IMG/VR virus record: IMGVR_UViG_3300024261_002043
Span: 46,589 to 110,588 of that record
DNA length: 64,000 nt
Direction: 5' to 3' (one strand)
Origin: a virus
This document shows, one piece after another, positions 18,974-28,571 of the stretch (its first letter is position 1; every line of letters begins with the position of its first letter). The position numbers were made by a program, and so were the translations under genes. The notes under the pieces are model-generated. The model did no database searches and was not told the DNA's origin. It was given only the letters and a program-made list of their open reading frames with translations.

Positions 18974-20081
18974 CAAAATATTCCCTAATACAGTCACATA
19001 CATACTCAACCTGACCTTCTGTTAAGCTAGGGAATACGGGTAAGCATAAACCTCTTTCAAACGCATCAATAGATTTAGAGAAAAAACGATCGTCTAAATC
19101 TTGACAAGATGTAACAGATTCATTCTCTAAAAAGCAAGGCTGCTTACTAAGCGGATAAAAGAATGTTCTGCCTTGAATTCCTTTTTCGTCTAGATATTTA
19201 GCTAGTTCGTTGCTGTTACCTTTTGTTGTTATACAAACCCTGAATGGCACTAAGCTTGACTTTTGATCATGTCCTAATATCTCTATTTGCTTTACGTCTT
19301 TAAGCTTATCGAGGTAAATGTTTCTTAAATAATTTTTTCTATCGTATATGTCCTGTTTCTTTGACATTTGCACAAGCCCAATTGCGCACTGTAGATCATT
19401 CATCCTAAAATTAAACCCGACCTCAGGGTGAATAAAAGTGCCTCTATTTAATCGTCCTTGATTTCTAAGATACATTAACTTCTCGTATGTTTTTTCATCA
19501 TTTGTACATACGAAGCCGCCTTCTACAGTGGTAATTGTTTTATCCGCAAAAAATGAAAAGCAACCTACATCCCCAAAGCCGCCGCAGTGCTTGCCATCCC
19601 AATACACGCCCATAGCCTGTGCAGCATCCTCTATCACCTTTAGATTGTTGGTATTAGCAAAACTCATAACGCTAGTCATATCACACGCAGAGCCATAAAT
19701 GTGAACAGGCATAATTGCTTTAGTCTTACTAGTTAATACTCTGTCACAATCCTTAGTGTCTATTTGTAGAGTTTCTCTATTAATATCTACGAATATAGGG
19801 ACTGCATCTGCCATAAGCACCGCGGTGGCAGAAGCTATAAATGTAAAGTTTGGAACAATTACCTCATCACCTTTACCTACACCAATAGCCTTTAAAGCAA
19901 GGTATAACGCCAAAGTACCGTTAGGAGCTAAGACCCCATATTTCACACCTATTGTATCACAAAGCTGCTCAACAAATAATTTCGCTTTAGGGCCCTCTGT
20001 ATACCAGTCATTATCAAAGCAGTCTTTCATGGAAGCATATTCTTCCATACCGATATTAGGGAATAGTTGTGGAACCTTCAT
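18963..20081 (-). CDS. DegT/DnrJ/EryC1 sugar aminotransferase, perosamine-synthase-like
   Basis: About 372 residues from the second ATG (20081), eight bases after AGAGGA; the ATG at 20087 overlaps the ribosome site. PLP-type motifs are APNGTLALYLAL, VPNFTFIASA, VIEDAAQAMG and CFSFFADKTITTVEGG with the Schiff-base Lys near residue 181. The K-T-I-T-T segment is very close to GDP-perosamine synthase (Per), which uses the GMD product; a TTVEGG replaces the usual TTGEGG. GDP-perosamine would be a second use of GDP-4-keto-6-deoxymannose. Confidence 0.85.
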   Translation of the reverse strand: MKVPQLFPNIGMEEYASMKDCFDNDWYTEGPKAKLFVEQLCDTIGVKYGVLAPNGTLALYLALKAIGVGKGDEVIVPNFTFIASATAVLMADAVPIFVDINRETLQIDTKDCDRVLTSKTKAIMPVHIYGSACDMTSVMSFANTNNLKVIEDAAQAMGVYWDGKHCGGFGDVGCFSFFADKTITTVEGGFVCTNDEKTYEKLMYLRNQGRLNRGTFIHPEVGFNFRMNDLQCAIGLVQMSKKQDIYDRKNYLRNIYLDKLKDVKQIEILGHDQKSSLVPFRVCITTKGNSNELAKYLDEKGIQGRTFFYPLSKQPCFLENESVTSCQDLDDRFFSKSIDAFERGLCLPVFPSLTEGQVEYVCDCIREYFDAV

Positions 20082-20094
20082 GTGCATTTCCTCT

Positions 20095-20634
20095 TTATTT
20101 TTTGCATAAAACGTTAACCATCAGTAGTCTTCCATTTTTAAAATCCATATGGGGAAGATAGCTTCTACTATAGTCGTCATAATCCTTATTATTAAAAGCA
20201 GAAAAATCTTGCCAGTTGTATCTTTCTACGCTAGAAAAACCTATTGACAACAGTTCTTTTCTTAAAAGCTTAAGATCAAAAATCATGCCGTGGAAGTCAG
20301 TATAGTCTTTTTGGCCACCGACAACTAGACCTAACAACGATTCTATGTTTTTGTTTTCTAAATACTCGTGACAGACTGCTTCAAAGTCTGCAGTTGACAG
20401 CCGTAATATGCCACCTGGTTTAAGCAAATCGTACCAGTGCTCTATTACTTTTTTCCAATCATTTCTACCGAAGTGTTCTATGGCTGCGCAGCTATAAATT
20501 TCATCTACTTCTCCGCTATTAAAGGGTAGTGACTTAATGTCTGCTACTATATCTACATTGGAAAAATCTTGTATATCAACATTTAGATACCCGGGGATAG
20601 TTTTTTTTCCGCAACCTAAGTGTAGTTTTTTCAT
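20095..20634 (-). CDS. SAM-dependent methyltransferase, type-11-like
   Basis: 179 residues. MKKLHLGCGKKTIPGYLNVDI is the SAM-binding loop of small type-11 sugar or natural-product methyltransferases, followed by VDIVADIKSLPF and YSCAAIEHFGRNDWK. It overlaps the previous (GT10) stop by one base, so it is translationally coupled. A glycan O- or N-methyl step is a reasonable inference. Confidence 0.85.
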   Translation of the reverse strand: MKKLHLGCGKKTIPGYLNVDIQDFSNVDIVADIKSLPFNSGEVDEIYSCAAIEHFGRNDWKKVIEHWYDLLKPGGILRLSTADFEAVCHEYLENKNIESLLGLVVGGQKDYTDFHGMIFDLKLLRKELLSIGFSSVERYNWQDFSAFNNKDYDDYSRSYLPHMDFKNGRLLMVNVLCKK

Positions 20635-21560
20635 TATTGACTATCCATAACATCTATAACCATTTTTTCGGTTACAGCCCAAACGTTATACTCATCAAGA
20701 ACCTTATTACGAGCTTCATTTATTTCGTCTATTACACTGCTTGTAATCGGCTCATTCATAACATCGATAAATTGCTCACATGCCAGATTCAGGTTTTCAA
20801 TGCTAAGTAACCTATAGCCACCGTTAAAAAAGTCTTCTATATTAGGACATCCCCAATACATGGGTAACGTCCAGCACAGTACTGCTTCTGTAGTTCTGGT
20901 AACAAAATTTCTTAGCCCACCATTCTCTAAAGATATTGATTTTTCGTATGGGTATAAAGCCCCAAACTGACATGTGCCAGAGTTCAGACCTTGTATAGCT
21001 GGTCTAGAGACTGGTACACTACCTCTATAGCTAGCATCAAAATCCTTACTGTTAAGTGAGCTGCTATATACATCTATTTTTGAAGAGTATGCTTGAACAG
21101 CGTGAAACAAAAAGTTAAGCCTAAGCTTCTGACCATGCGTAAAGCTTTTACCAGACATTACACACGTGGCTCTATCCTTATTTTTACTGTCAGGATATTT
21201 TAGACTTTTTAATTCGTCGTAGTTATACGCTAAACCCCACCTACAATGAGGAGGGTACTGGTTATCATTGTAAGCGAAAACTTTGTCTACTTGAAAGTGT
21301 TGGACAAATGGGTACACATGATCGGGCTCCCGTTGAACGAGTATAACCTTTTGTGTCTTATTAATTTTGGGACATAAATTTGCAGAAGATCCATCAAATG
21401 CCACTATACAATCAGCTTCATCGACGGAAGAAACGCCTTGGATCATGCCCCATCTACCAGTGGAACCAGGGGTTTGGTTCTTTATATTATTAAAATACTC
21501 GCTTGGGCTTTGGCCCCAGTTATTGACAAAAGCAACTTTTATACTTGTTTTAGATATCAT
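20634..21560 (-). CDS. GT10 fucosyltransferase-like
   Basis: 308 residues. Near residues 210-250 the segment YPYEKSISLEN then RNFVTRTTEAVLCWTLPMYWGCPNIEDFF matches the conserved GT10 (alpha-1,3/4-fucosyltransferase) block, where E-N and V-T-x-K/R-x-x-x-A-x-x-x-x-P-x-x-x-G recur. The N-terminal half is less conserved, as in the family. GT10 enzymes use GDP-fucose, made by the gmd and fcl products here. Confidence 0.8.
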   Translation of the reverse strand: MISKTSIKVAFVNNWGQSPSEYFNNIKNQTPGSTGRWGMIQGVSSVDEADCIVAFDGSSANLCPKINKTQKVILVQREPDHVYPFVQHFQVDKVFAYNDNQYPPHCRWGLAYNYDELKSLKYPDSKNKDRATCVMSGKSFTHGQKLRLNFLFHAVQAYSSKIDVYSSSLNSKDFDASYRGSVPVSRPAIQGLNSGTCQFGALYPYEKSISLENGGLRNFVTRTTEAVLCWTLPMYWGCPNIEDFFNGGYRLLSIENLNLACEQFIDVMNEPITSSVIDEINEARNKVLDEYNVWAVTEKMVIDVMDSQ

Positions 21561-21620
21561 AAATTAACCTACGTTTATTCTTTATTGTATCAACAATTTT
21601 TTAGTTTTTCAAACCTTGCT

Positions 21621-22937
21621 TTATTGAATAGCGACTTTATTTATTAGCCTAACATCAGCGACGTCTTTTTCTTCATTCCTGAATTGCTTCATAGCCTTAA
21701 CAACATCTAGATTCGCGAACTTAATACCCTTATAGTAAAAGTGGTTTTGTGGATTAAAGATTATGTCTTTTTTAGAGTGCTGGTAGTATTTCATTTCTTC
21801 ATTATGACATGATACGTCGTGCATTCCGGTATCTATAACATCACCATGATACAAGAAGTCTAAATCTCTACAGTCTCTTAACCCATAAGCAGATAGCACG
21901 GCGCTACTATCGACACAAAAATCTTCCGTGTCTTTACCGGTTGATATTAACCAACTCTTGAATTTGTCGAAGAAATAGTCAAAGTTACAATCAGCTCTTG
22001 GATTAGCTTTGTTAAGAAAATGAAGACCATTAGGATTTAGTAGATAGCCTGACATCGCTAAAGTTTCAGTATACGTATCGTTAATATGCACAGAGTGTTT
22101 TCCAATCTTGAAAATATCCCTAATTTTTTCCTTTAGCTTAACCGATGTGTCGAAGGATTTCTCTTCAAACCAGTAAAGCTTTACAGGCTCACCTTCTGGA
22201 AAGCAATGCCGAAATTTAGATTGCGCACCTGACCAACTGTTATCAAAATTACCTAACCAAGGATTTCCTCTGGACTCATCCTCATCGTATATGTAGCGTA
22301 TAAAATTAAACGCGCCCATGGGTGTCAATGAAATTTGCTTACTATAGATTACATTAGACTCGCTATTTATTAACTCATCCAGCTCTTTATCAAATCCTTT
22401 AGCAGAAGGAAATACAGATATTATACGCACGTTGTCTTTTAGTTTAGTGTACTGATGGGCAGCTAAATCTGCATACTCTATTGATAGGCCACCTTGTACA
22501 TAGTCGTTTCTATTTAACAGATATCTGTAGTCACAATGGCAGCCAACCAGAGGGTTCTGGTTAAAATCTAATACATCACAAAAGACTTTACTACCTGTTA
22601 ATAAAGAGGCGGCGACCCTGTGAGCACCGTTTAAGGGTGAATTTGTTAGGTGATCTACTGGTACAGGACTCTGGTTTTTATCATAACCACTTTCTTTTAT
22701 AGATCTTATGATGTCCTTAAAAGATTCGACGTATTCCCTAATTCCTTCTTTGCGCGGGTTTTGCTCTATTAAGTTGTTCCATACCTTCAAGTGATGTTCG
22801 TACGGTGATATAGCCCAATCATCGTATATACCTTTCTCCATTAGCGAAGCTAACATGTATTTAAACATGATATCAAATCTGTTTGGTGAAATTAAATCAA
22901 TAGCGTTTATCCACTTTTGCCCTTTTTCGTATGACAT
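21621..22937 (-). CDS. Unknown two-part protein: ParB/Srx-like plus nucleotidyltransferase-like
   Basis: 438 residues from the ATG at 22937, seven bases after AAGGA; the ATG at 22958 would overlap the previous gene. The N-terminal third includes PVPVDHLTNSPLNGAHRVAASLL, which looks like the N-G-x-H-R-x-x-A motif of ParB/sulfiredoxin-like domains. The C-terminal part (SAVLSAYGLRDCRDLDFLYH and later FANLDVVKAMKQFRNEEKDVADVRLI) resembles a nucleotidyltransferase-like fold. No named family. Its place between two fucosyltransferases suggests sugar-chain work. Confidence 0.55.
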   Translation of the reverse strand: MSYEKGQKWINAIDLISPNRFDIMFKYMLASLMEKGIYDDWAISPYEHHLKVWNNLIEQNPRKEGIREYVESFKDIIRSIKESGYDKNQSPVPVDHLTNSPLNGAHRVAASLLTGSKVFCDVLDFNQNPLVGCHCDYRYLLNRNDYVQGGLSIEYADLAAHQYTKLKDNVRIISVFPSAKGFDKELDELINSESNVIYSKQISLTPMGAFNFIRYIYDEDESRGNPWLGNFDNSWSGAQSKFRHCFPEGEPVKLYWFEEKSFDTSVKLKEKIRDIFKIGKHSVHINDTYTETLAMSGYLLNPNGLHFLNKANPRADCNFDYFFDKFKSWLISTGKDTEDFCVDSSAVLSAYGLRDCRDLDFLYHGDVIDTGMHDVSCHNEEMKYYQHSKKDIIFNPQNHFYYKGIKFANLDVVKAMKQFRNEEKDVADVRLINKVAIQ

Positions 22938-22939
22938 TG

Positions 22940-23821
22940 TTAATCCTTTATTTTGCATGAATGAATTATTGACATGACGTTTTTAGACTTAAACAATTCT
23001 GTCATTGGATTATTCACACCTACGACCCTCCATCGAGGATCCCATATTGTATTCCACGTTAAAGGACCAGACTTGCCGAACCAACGTCCGGGGGCGATAA
23101 CTGATTTTTTGTTATTATTGTTTGCTAGATACGCGCCCCACCAGCTAAATGAGCTATTCGCTATTATGTGAAGATCACACTTAGACATAAGGCATAGATC
23201 ATGATATTGGTCTTTAGAATCATGAAACAAAAATTCTGTTGGTAAGTTATTCTTACACCAGTCATAGTCATCGGAAAAAACCAAGAATTTCACGCCGGGG
23301 TTTTCATGCGCTATCTGAGAAATAGCTGGATGATAATATTCTTCCCAAGTTAAATTGTGATGAAAGTCAGGCTTAAGTAGATAGTCTGATCGTCTAAAAT
23401 GTATTGCACATATTGGTGAATTATTATTCGACTTTATTTTTGTATACTGGCTTTCGCAGCGCGACTCCACCTGGTCACTAAACTTAAACTCTTCCAGAAT
23501 CAGATCTTTAACACCCTCAAAATATAGAGGTGATTGATAGAACCCGTTTAGTATAGCATTGTCTCTAACACAAAAGAAGTTTTTGTCAAAAGTAAATTCT
23601 AGGGCTTCATTTGGCTCATATAACCACTTCGCGTCACTTAGTATTTTTTCCTTAGGAACCCTATTGAGACTTAAGTCTTGAAACGCTTTATAAAGTTGAA
23701 CGTCTATATCTGGTATAACACCCGCTACATCATTAAATTTACTAATGGAATACAGCGCTGCGTATTGAAACATCTGGTTTCCTAATTGACCATTTTCGCC
23801 TAAAGAAAGATAAGAATACAC
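22940..23821 (-). CDS. GT11 alpha-1,2-fucosyltransferase-like
   Basis: 293 residues. All GT11 marks are present: GENGQLGNQMFQYAALYS near the start, AIHFRRSDYL (the H-x-R-R-x-D-Y donor motif), and IANSSFSWWGAYLA. GT11 enzymes transfer fucose from GDP-fucose in alpha-1,2 linkage. With the neighbouring GT10 gene this gives two fucosyltransferases beside a GDP-fucose route. Confidence 0.92.
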   Translation of the reverse strand: MYSYLSLGENGQLGNQMFQYAALYSISKFNDVAGVIPDIDVQLYKAFQDLSLNRVPKEKILSDAKWLYEPNEALEFTFDKNFFCVRDNAILNGFYQSPLYFEGVKDLILEEFKFSDQVESRCESQYTKIKSNNNSPICAIHFRRSDYLLKPDFHHNLTWEEYYHPAISQIAHENPGVKFLVFSDDYDWCKNNLPTEFLFHDSKDQYHDLCLMSKCDLHIIANSSFSWWGAYLANNNNKKSVIAPGRWFGKSGPLTWNTIWDPRWRVVGVNNPMTELFKSKNVMSIIHSCKIKD

Positions 23822-23827
23822 TTGATA

Positions 23828-24997
23828 CTAAACCCTATATAGCTTAAAAAATTGTGGGTTTTCCTTGAAGTATTCGATCACAGATTTATAAGACTTTAAC
23901 ATAGCTGGATTTATATTTACTAACTCAGGGCTGACATTGACTACGGCATCAAGTCTAGAAGCAAAGTCTTCATGATTTGTAGACTCATCAAACGCTGCTT
24001 GCGCTTCTGCAAATATATGTTTTGGAAATCTATTTGGATCGCTATCAGTCCACTTGTCGAATAACTCCCATCTTAATTTATCGTGTAAGTAAAAACCTCT
24101 CATCCCTAATCCGTCCATTACACTGTCTGCGAAAACCATATGCTCGTAAGACATATTATTATTATGGGCTTCATTATGATATAAGTGATAAACATTACAA
24201 TTGGCTAACGATGAGCTCCAGGATAATAATGCACCGGTGTCTGATAGACTACACGCATTCTTTAAAAAAGAAAGATCCTCAGGGCTATAATCCCAAAAAA
24301 GTGCATAATCATAACCTTGCACCGCATAAAGCAAATTAGCGGATATTAAGATCACACCTCCTGGTGGATAGTTTCCTTGATACCACGAAGGCTGGATCTT
24401 ATGTTCTTCTAGAGCTATATCTTTTATACCTTTTTTTTGCTCAAATATGTCTTTTGTATTTTCTTCGTTTACATACAGTATTTTGCGACCTGGAATCGGT
24501 TGAGATATCCAACAATTAGATCCTGCCTGAAACTGCTCCGCTATAGACTGAATACACGTTTCTAGCCAAAAGTCATCAGTGACTAAATCTACGTCGTAGA
24601 ATATAAAAGATTCTGACGGTAGTATTCTTGCAGCTTGATTCATCGCTATAGACTTACTAAATAGCTGGCATGCTGTGTGAATATAGCTTACACCCATTTC
24701 CTCACAAATCTTTTTATGCTCAGGTTTAGTGTTCATTTCCGAAACTACAATTTGCACGTTCTTTGTTTTTGACTTAAGGTTATTAACTTGCTTCACTAAG
24801 CAGCTTAAGCTTTGTATTAGATGGCTTTTACGACCATTGACTGGTATGACAATAGTTACTAGAGGTATTCTATTACTACTATAATCATAGGAGACTAAGT
24901 AGCTCGATATTGAGTTGTATATACCCCGCATTTTTCCTGTCTGCTGCTGAGACATATTAATAAAATGCTGATCTAATTTTTCAAATCTGCCATCCAT
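23828..24997 (-). CDS. GT2-family glycosyltransferase (chondroitin-polymerase-like)
   Basis: About 389 residues from the ATG at 24997, one base after the upstream stop; a TTG at 25009 has a ribosome site too close. LVTIVIPVNGRKSHLIQSL opens a GT-A domain and SFIFYDVDLVTD gives the D-x-D. Later, GGVILISANLLYAVQGYDYAL then PEDLSF follows the galactosyltransferase C-terminal pattern (G-x-x-x-x-x-x-x-x-x-x-x-G-Y/F-D and E-D). It may add Gal/GalNAc-type sugar; donor unproven. Confidence 0.8.
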   Translation of the reverse strand: MDGRFEKLDQHFINMSQQQTGKMRGIYNSISSYLVSYDYSSNRIPLVTIVIPVNGRKSHLIQSLSCLVKQVNNLKSKTKNVQIVVSEMNTKPEHKKICEEMGVSYIHTACQLFSKSIAMNQAARILPSESFIFYDVDLVTDDFWLETCIQSIAEQFQAGSNCWISQPIPGRKILYVNEENTKDIFEQKKGIKDIALEEHKIQPSWYQGNYPPGGVILISANLLYAVQGYDYALFWDYSPEDLSFLKNACSLSDTGALLSWSSSLANCNVYHLYHNEAHNNNMSYEHMVFADSVMDGLGMRGFYLHDKLRWELFDKWTDSDPNRFPKHIFAEAQAAFDESTNHEDFASRLDAVVNVSPELVNINPAMLKSYKSVIEYFKENPQFFKLYRV

Positions 24998-24998
24998 C

Positions 24999-25742
24999 TT
25001 AAGAATCAAACCTCTTGTATACTTCTCTAGACTTTACTACTTCAACTGCTGATAATTGTTTATCTTCCCTGATCTTACAATCAGATATAGGATTATAGCG
25101 GTTATAGCAATACAGCCTATTTGGTATGAAAGCATGACGCTCTTGACTCATTTCTAACATCGGCATCATAAATGCAACGTCCCATCCTGCCTCAAAATAA
25201 TTGCCGGCGTTATCTCGCAGATCTTCGTCATTGATGTTATACCATATCTTGCTCTTAAATGTTCTTAGATGAGAGGCGATAAATGGAGCATACCTAAATT
25301 TACTATTCATCACAGTTTCAGAATCGTACTGTCGACAATTACTATCGGTACCGTCTGGGTGACCAATCCAGTTACCGTATGTAAGAAGTATATGAGGATG
25401 CCTAGTATATACGTTATCAACAATTTGTAGCGCATATTCTGAATAAAGAAAATCATCTCCATCTATAACCATCATTATGGAGTCTGGCTCATCATTACAA
25501 GATAGATGGTTGAATCCATCTACAATATTTTTTAGCGCTTTTACATTATTTGTATTATGGACAACGCTAAATCTTTTGTCATTCTTTACAAAATCTAATG
25601 AATCAATAATTTCACCAGTCTTGTCTGTAGAGGCGTCGTTAACAATAACACACTCCCAATCCTTAAACACTTGACAGCTAATACTTCTTAAGCATCTCTC
25701 AATCCAAAATTCAGTGTTGAATGTTGGAACAACAATTTTCAT
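24999..25742 (-). CDS. GT2-family glycosyltransferase
   Basis: About 247 residues. MKIVVPTFNTEFWIERCLRSI, VIVNDASTDKT and MMVIDGDDFL are the standard GT2 order (P-T-F-N start, D-A-S-x-D-x-T nucleotide loop, D-G-D-D metal site). The ATG at 25742 comes four bases after the previous stop; a GTG at 25754 is the alternative. Same transcript as the other island genes. Confidence 0.88.
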   Translation of the reverse strand: MKIVVPTFNTEFWIERCLRSISCQVFKDWECVIVNDASTDKTGEIIDSLDFVKNDKRFSVVHNTNNVKALKNIVDGFNHLSCNDEPDSIMMVIDGDDFLYSEYALQIVDNVYTRHPHILLTYGNWIGHPDGTDSNCRQYDSETVMNSKFRYAPFIASHLRTFKSKIWYNINDEDLRDNAGNYFEAGWDVAFMMPMLEMSQERHAFIPNRLYCYNRYNPISDCKIREDKQLSAVEVVKSREVYKRFDS

Positions 25743-25746
25743 TTTA

Positions 25747-26538
25747 TTAGCCACTGTGTTTATAACCTTTTTCCTTAGTCTGCCATTCCCATATTAATTT
25801 TTCCCTGTCACCTGTAACGATACCTGATGCTTTAAACATATTATAGTACCAGTCTGCAAGTAATACAGGCACCCTAGCGTCATAATCATCACTCTTCTTT
25901 TGAGTGTAATCAACCAAGACTTCTGACAGATTCGCGAATGTAAAATGTGGAAAAGCCCTAAACCATAAATGTAGATCTTCTGCTAAAGGAAATAAGCGCT
26001 CATACCCACCTAAGACGTTGATCAGTGATCTTGAAAAAACGACAGAAGGATGGCAGATTTGATTTTGACCATACAAAAAGCCTTTCTTAATACCAGCATC
26101 TTCTAGCTGGTATTTTACTGCTTTTCCGAATGTCCCTAATTCTTGAATATTCGAATCTTCGTCTAATAATCTTATTTGAGTACCCACTATATCGACATTC
26201 GGATTCTCTTTAAGAAAAGACATTTGTTTTTGTAGCTTCTCAGAATACCAAAAATCATCTCCATCTTGTCTAGCAATCCAATCACCAGTACAGCGGCGTA
26301 AACCAGTATTTAAGGCAGGTACGATGCCAGGATCTTTACACTCGACTATTTTTAGCTCAAAGCAATTAGAGAATTTTTTTGCTATGTCTATTGTTCTATC
26401 TGTGCAATTATTATCTACAAGTATCACTTCAAAGTCTTTATACGTCTGGTCTGCTACTGATTGTAACGCTCTCTCAATCGTGGATTCGCAATTATAGGCG
26501 GGTATAATAACTGATACTTCTTTCATACTAGCTTTCAT
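25747..26538 (-). CDS. GT2-family glycosyltransferase
   Basis: 263 residues. VSVIIPAYNCESTIERALQSVADQ, EVILVDNNCTDRT and WIARQDGDDFWY form a clean GT2 active site. An extra ATG four codons in (KEVSVII) is another possible start. It overlaps the next gene by about 11 bases. Confidence 0.9.
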   Translation of the reverse strand: MKASMKEVSVIIPAYNCESTIERALQSVADQTYKDFEVILVDNNCTDRTIDIAKKFSNCFELKIVECKDPGIVPALNTGLRRCTGDWIARQDGDDFWYSEKLQKQMSFLKENPNVDIVGTQIRLLDEDSNIQELGTFGKAVKYQLEDAGIKKGFLYGQNQICHPSVVFSRSLINVLGGYERLFPLAEDLHLWFRAFPHFTFANLSEVLVDYTQKKSDDYDARVPVLLADWYYNMFKASGIVTGDREKLIWEWQTKEKGYKHSG

Positions 26539-28462
26539 CCTGCAATTTAATAAACTCTTCTGGGTGTGATCTTTCTATCGACATATGAGGTGTAGGCTTT
26601 GTAAAGTCTATTTTTTCATGAAAAATCCAGCCGCCCATTTCGCTGGCCAGCTTTTCTGACAATTCATCTATATCATTGTCAGTTACATCGCTCCATGCTT
26701 TGTCAAACATCACATTGTTCTCCGCAGTATCCTCAGAGTCGTGCCTGTACTGACTCTTCCAAAATGATGCCCAATGCATCTTATATTGCTTTATTTTTTT
26801 AGAGATATCGTACCAAGAATAATGATGTACACCTGGTATTGATGATATTACATGCTCAAACCAGTTTTCATACATAGTTAAAGCTTCACGATTACCAGCT
26901 AATGCAGCTACTCTTACATTATGGACTTCTTCATTATAGAACCCAACGTGCGGTAACCTTTCCCCAGTTTCAGCATGAATATAATCACACGTGTCTGTAC
27001 CAGGGGCAGCATAAATATTACCTGCGTCATCGAATCTCCTAAGCTCTATAGGGATACCTTGTGTGATGTGAGGCTTATTTCTACTTAGTCTCCACTTCCA
27101 TGGATTAACGTCAACCCTAACTTTCTCTTTCGATCCCCAATATTCTATTACTGGAAGCGATAAGATGTCTGTTACAACAGGAAATGACCTCATCATATGG
27201 ATAACTTTTTCGTAGTCTTCTTCGTGAACAATTTCATCAGCATCCATTTGCCAGCAAAATTCATTAGTGCATAAACTTCTAGCAGTAGCTTTAAGCTTAC
27301 CGTCTGTTTCATACGCAAATGAAGGATGATCATCAGATACTTCAACCTGTTTAATTACAAGGCGAGACTCGCTTCTTGACCATTCCGATAGTTGACTCCA
27401 GGTATCATCAGTTGACCCACCGTCTACAACAACAACTTCATCGCAAAATTGAAGCATCGATCTGACTGTTGCTTTCCAAGGATACTTCATCTTATTAGCA
27501 TTTCTCAAAGTAGTATATCCACTTAAGGTAGGCTTATGTCCATGGATAGACTTAATCGCTCTCCAAAATCTTTCACGAGCAGCGTATAGATAAGAAACCA
27601 TATCTATATGACTTCCTGTAAACCATTCTTCATTTGCATGCTGTACATGCTCATTCAATATTAGCTCACAACCTAACGCCTTTGCTTCGATTACCATTCT
27701 TGGGCATGTGTCTCCTCCACGTGGCAAGTAAACTAAACCTTTTGACTTTGAAAGTTTTTCTAACAACTCGTTATATGGTACATTCCACACGACCTCATAT
27801 TCTAAATTGTTGGTCTTACAATGTAGCTCTGCATCTTCAAAACCTTTAATCCAAGATTTTGACCCTAATACTATCCATTTAGTTCGTTCGTCTTTAGACA
27901 CTGGGTTTTGCTGGTTTTCATTTACCATAGCAAAAAATGAATTATCAAATACGCTGCTTAATACGACTGAATCATTTTTTAGTAAGAATGGAAATCTGTC
28001 GGTATATCTTTTTTCTTGGTCTTCACTCATAAACCATAAGCTTTTAGATCCATGAAAAAAAGCTGACATCATCTTTCCGTGAATTTGATCATGGCAGTCA
28101 CAAGGTACACCAGCTTCTGCTTTATGCTTTTCAATACTTCTGTACTGACAAAATTTATAGTCGTATTCCACAACTGAATAGCTTAAATTTCCGATGATTG
28201 TTGGAAACAGATTAGGGTTCATAGCAGTTGCGTTTGTAAAGACCCAGTGTTTATCAGCAGCTGACTTAAGCATAGCTAACGACACGTCTTTGGAGTGTAC
28301 TTTTTGTACAGTTATATCAACTGCGGACTGAAATAATGCCTCGGTAGTTAACTCAGCACCGCCAACGTAATCTTCTACAAAATAGTCTGCTACAAAAATT
28401 ACGTCAGCTTCTATATCAACTGTTTTTGCAGTTACTGTATTCTCAAATGGACTCTTAAGCAT
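26528..28462 (-). CDS. Two-domain glycosyltransferase (GT4-like plus GT2-like)
   Basis: 644 residues. The first half has GT-B marks: ADVIFVADYFVEDYVGGAE, WIVLGSKSWIKGFEDAE, and LVYLPRGGDTCPRMVIEAKALGC near 250-280. The second half has GT2 marks: EVVVVDGGSTDDTW and CWQMDADEIVHEEDY (metal site), near 345-410. Two enzyme types in one chain suggest stepwise extension of one glycan. It is the first gene of the island's minus-strand transcript, with GGTGAGG before ATG. Confidence 0.8.
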   Translation of the reverse strand: MLKSPFENTVTAKTVDIEADVIFVADYFVEDYVGGAELTTEALFQSAVDITVQKVHSKDVSLAMLKSAADKHWVFTNATAMNPNLFPTIIGNLSYSVVEYDYKFCQYRSIEKHKAEAGVPCDCHDQIHGKMMSAFFHGSKSLWFMSEDQEKRYTDRFPFLLKNDSVVLSSVFDNSFFAMVNENQQNPVSKDERTKWIVLGSKSWIKGFEDAELHCKTNNLEYEVVWNVPYNELLEKLSKSKGLVYLPRGGDTCPRMVIEAKALGCELILNEHVQHANEEWFTGSHIDMVSYLYAARERFWRAIKSIHGHKPTLSGYTTLRNANKMKYPWKATVRSMLQFCDEVVVVDGGSTDDTWSQLSEWSRSESRLVIKQVEVSDDHPSFAYETDGKLKATARSLCTNEFCWQMDADEIVHEEDYEKVIHMMRSFPVVTDILSLPVIEYWGSKEKVRVDVNPWKWRLSRNKPHITQGIPIELRRFDDAGNIYAAPGTDTCDYIHAETGERLPHVGFYNEEVHNVRVAALAGNREALTMYENWFEHVISSIPGVHHYSWYDISKKIKQYKMHWASFWKSQYRHDSEDTAENNVMFDKAWSDVTDNDIDELSEKLASEMGGWIFHEKIDFTKPTPHMSIERSHPEEFIKLQDES

Positions 28463-28558
28463 CTTTTACCTCACCTGGAGTATAGTAAGATGTACGCTGA
28501 GAATGTATACGGCTAGTTTTTTTACTTATTTTCGTGTACAAGCAGAATCATGACAGCT

Positions 28559-28564
28559 ATTATA
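28559..28564 (-). promoter_or_regulatory. Possible -10 box for the glycan island transcript
   Basis: On the minus strand a perfect TATAAT immediately follows the 8-bp repeat array, about 100 bases before the GT4-GT2 start. The position where a -35 box would fall, 17 bases upstream, lies inside the repeats and reads TATTCA. No good -35 is seen, so this is a moderate guess. Confidence 0.35.
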
Positions 28565-28571
28565 TACTGTA

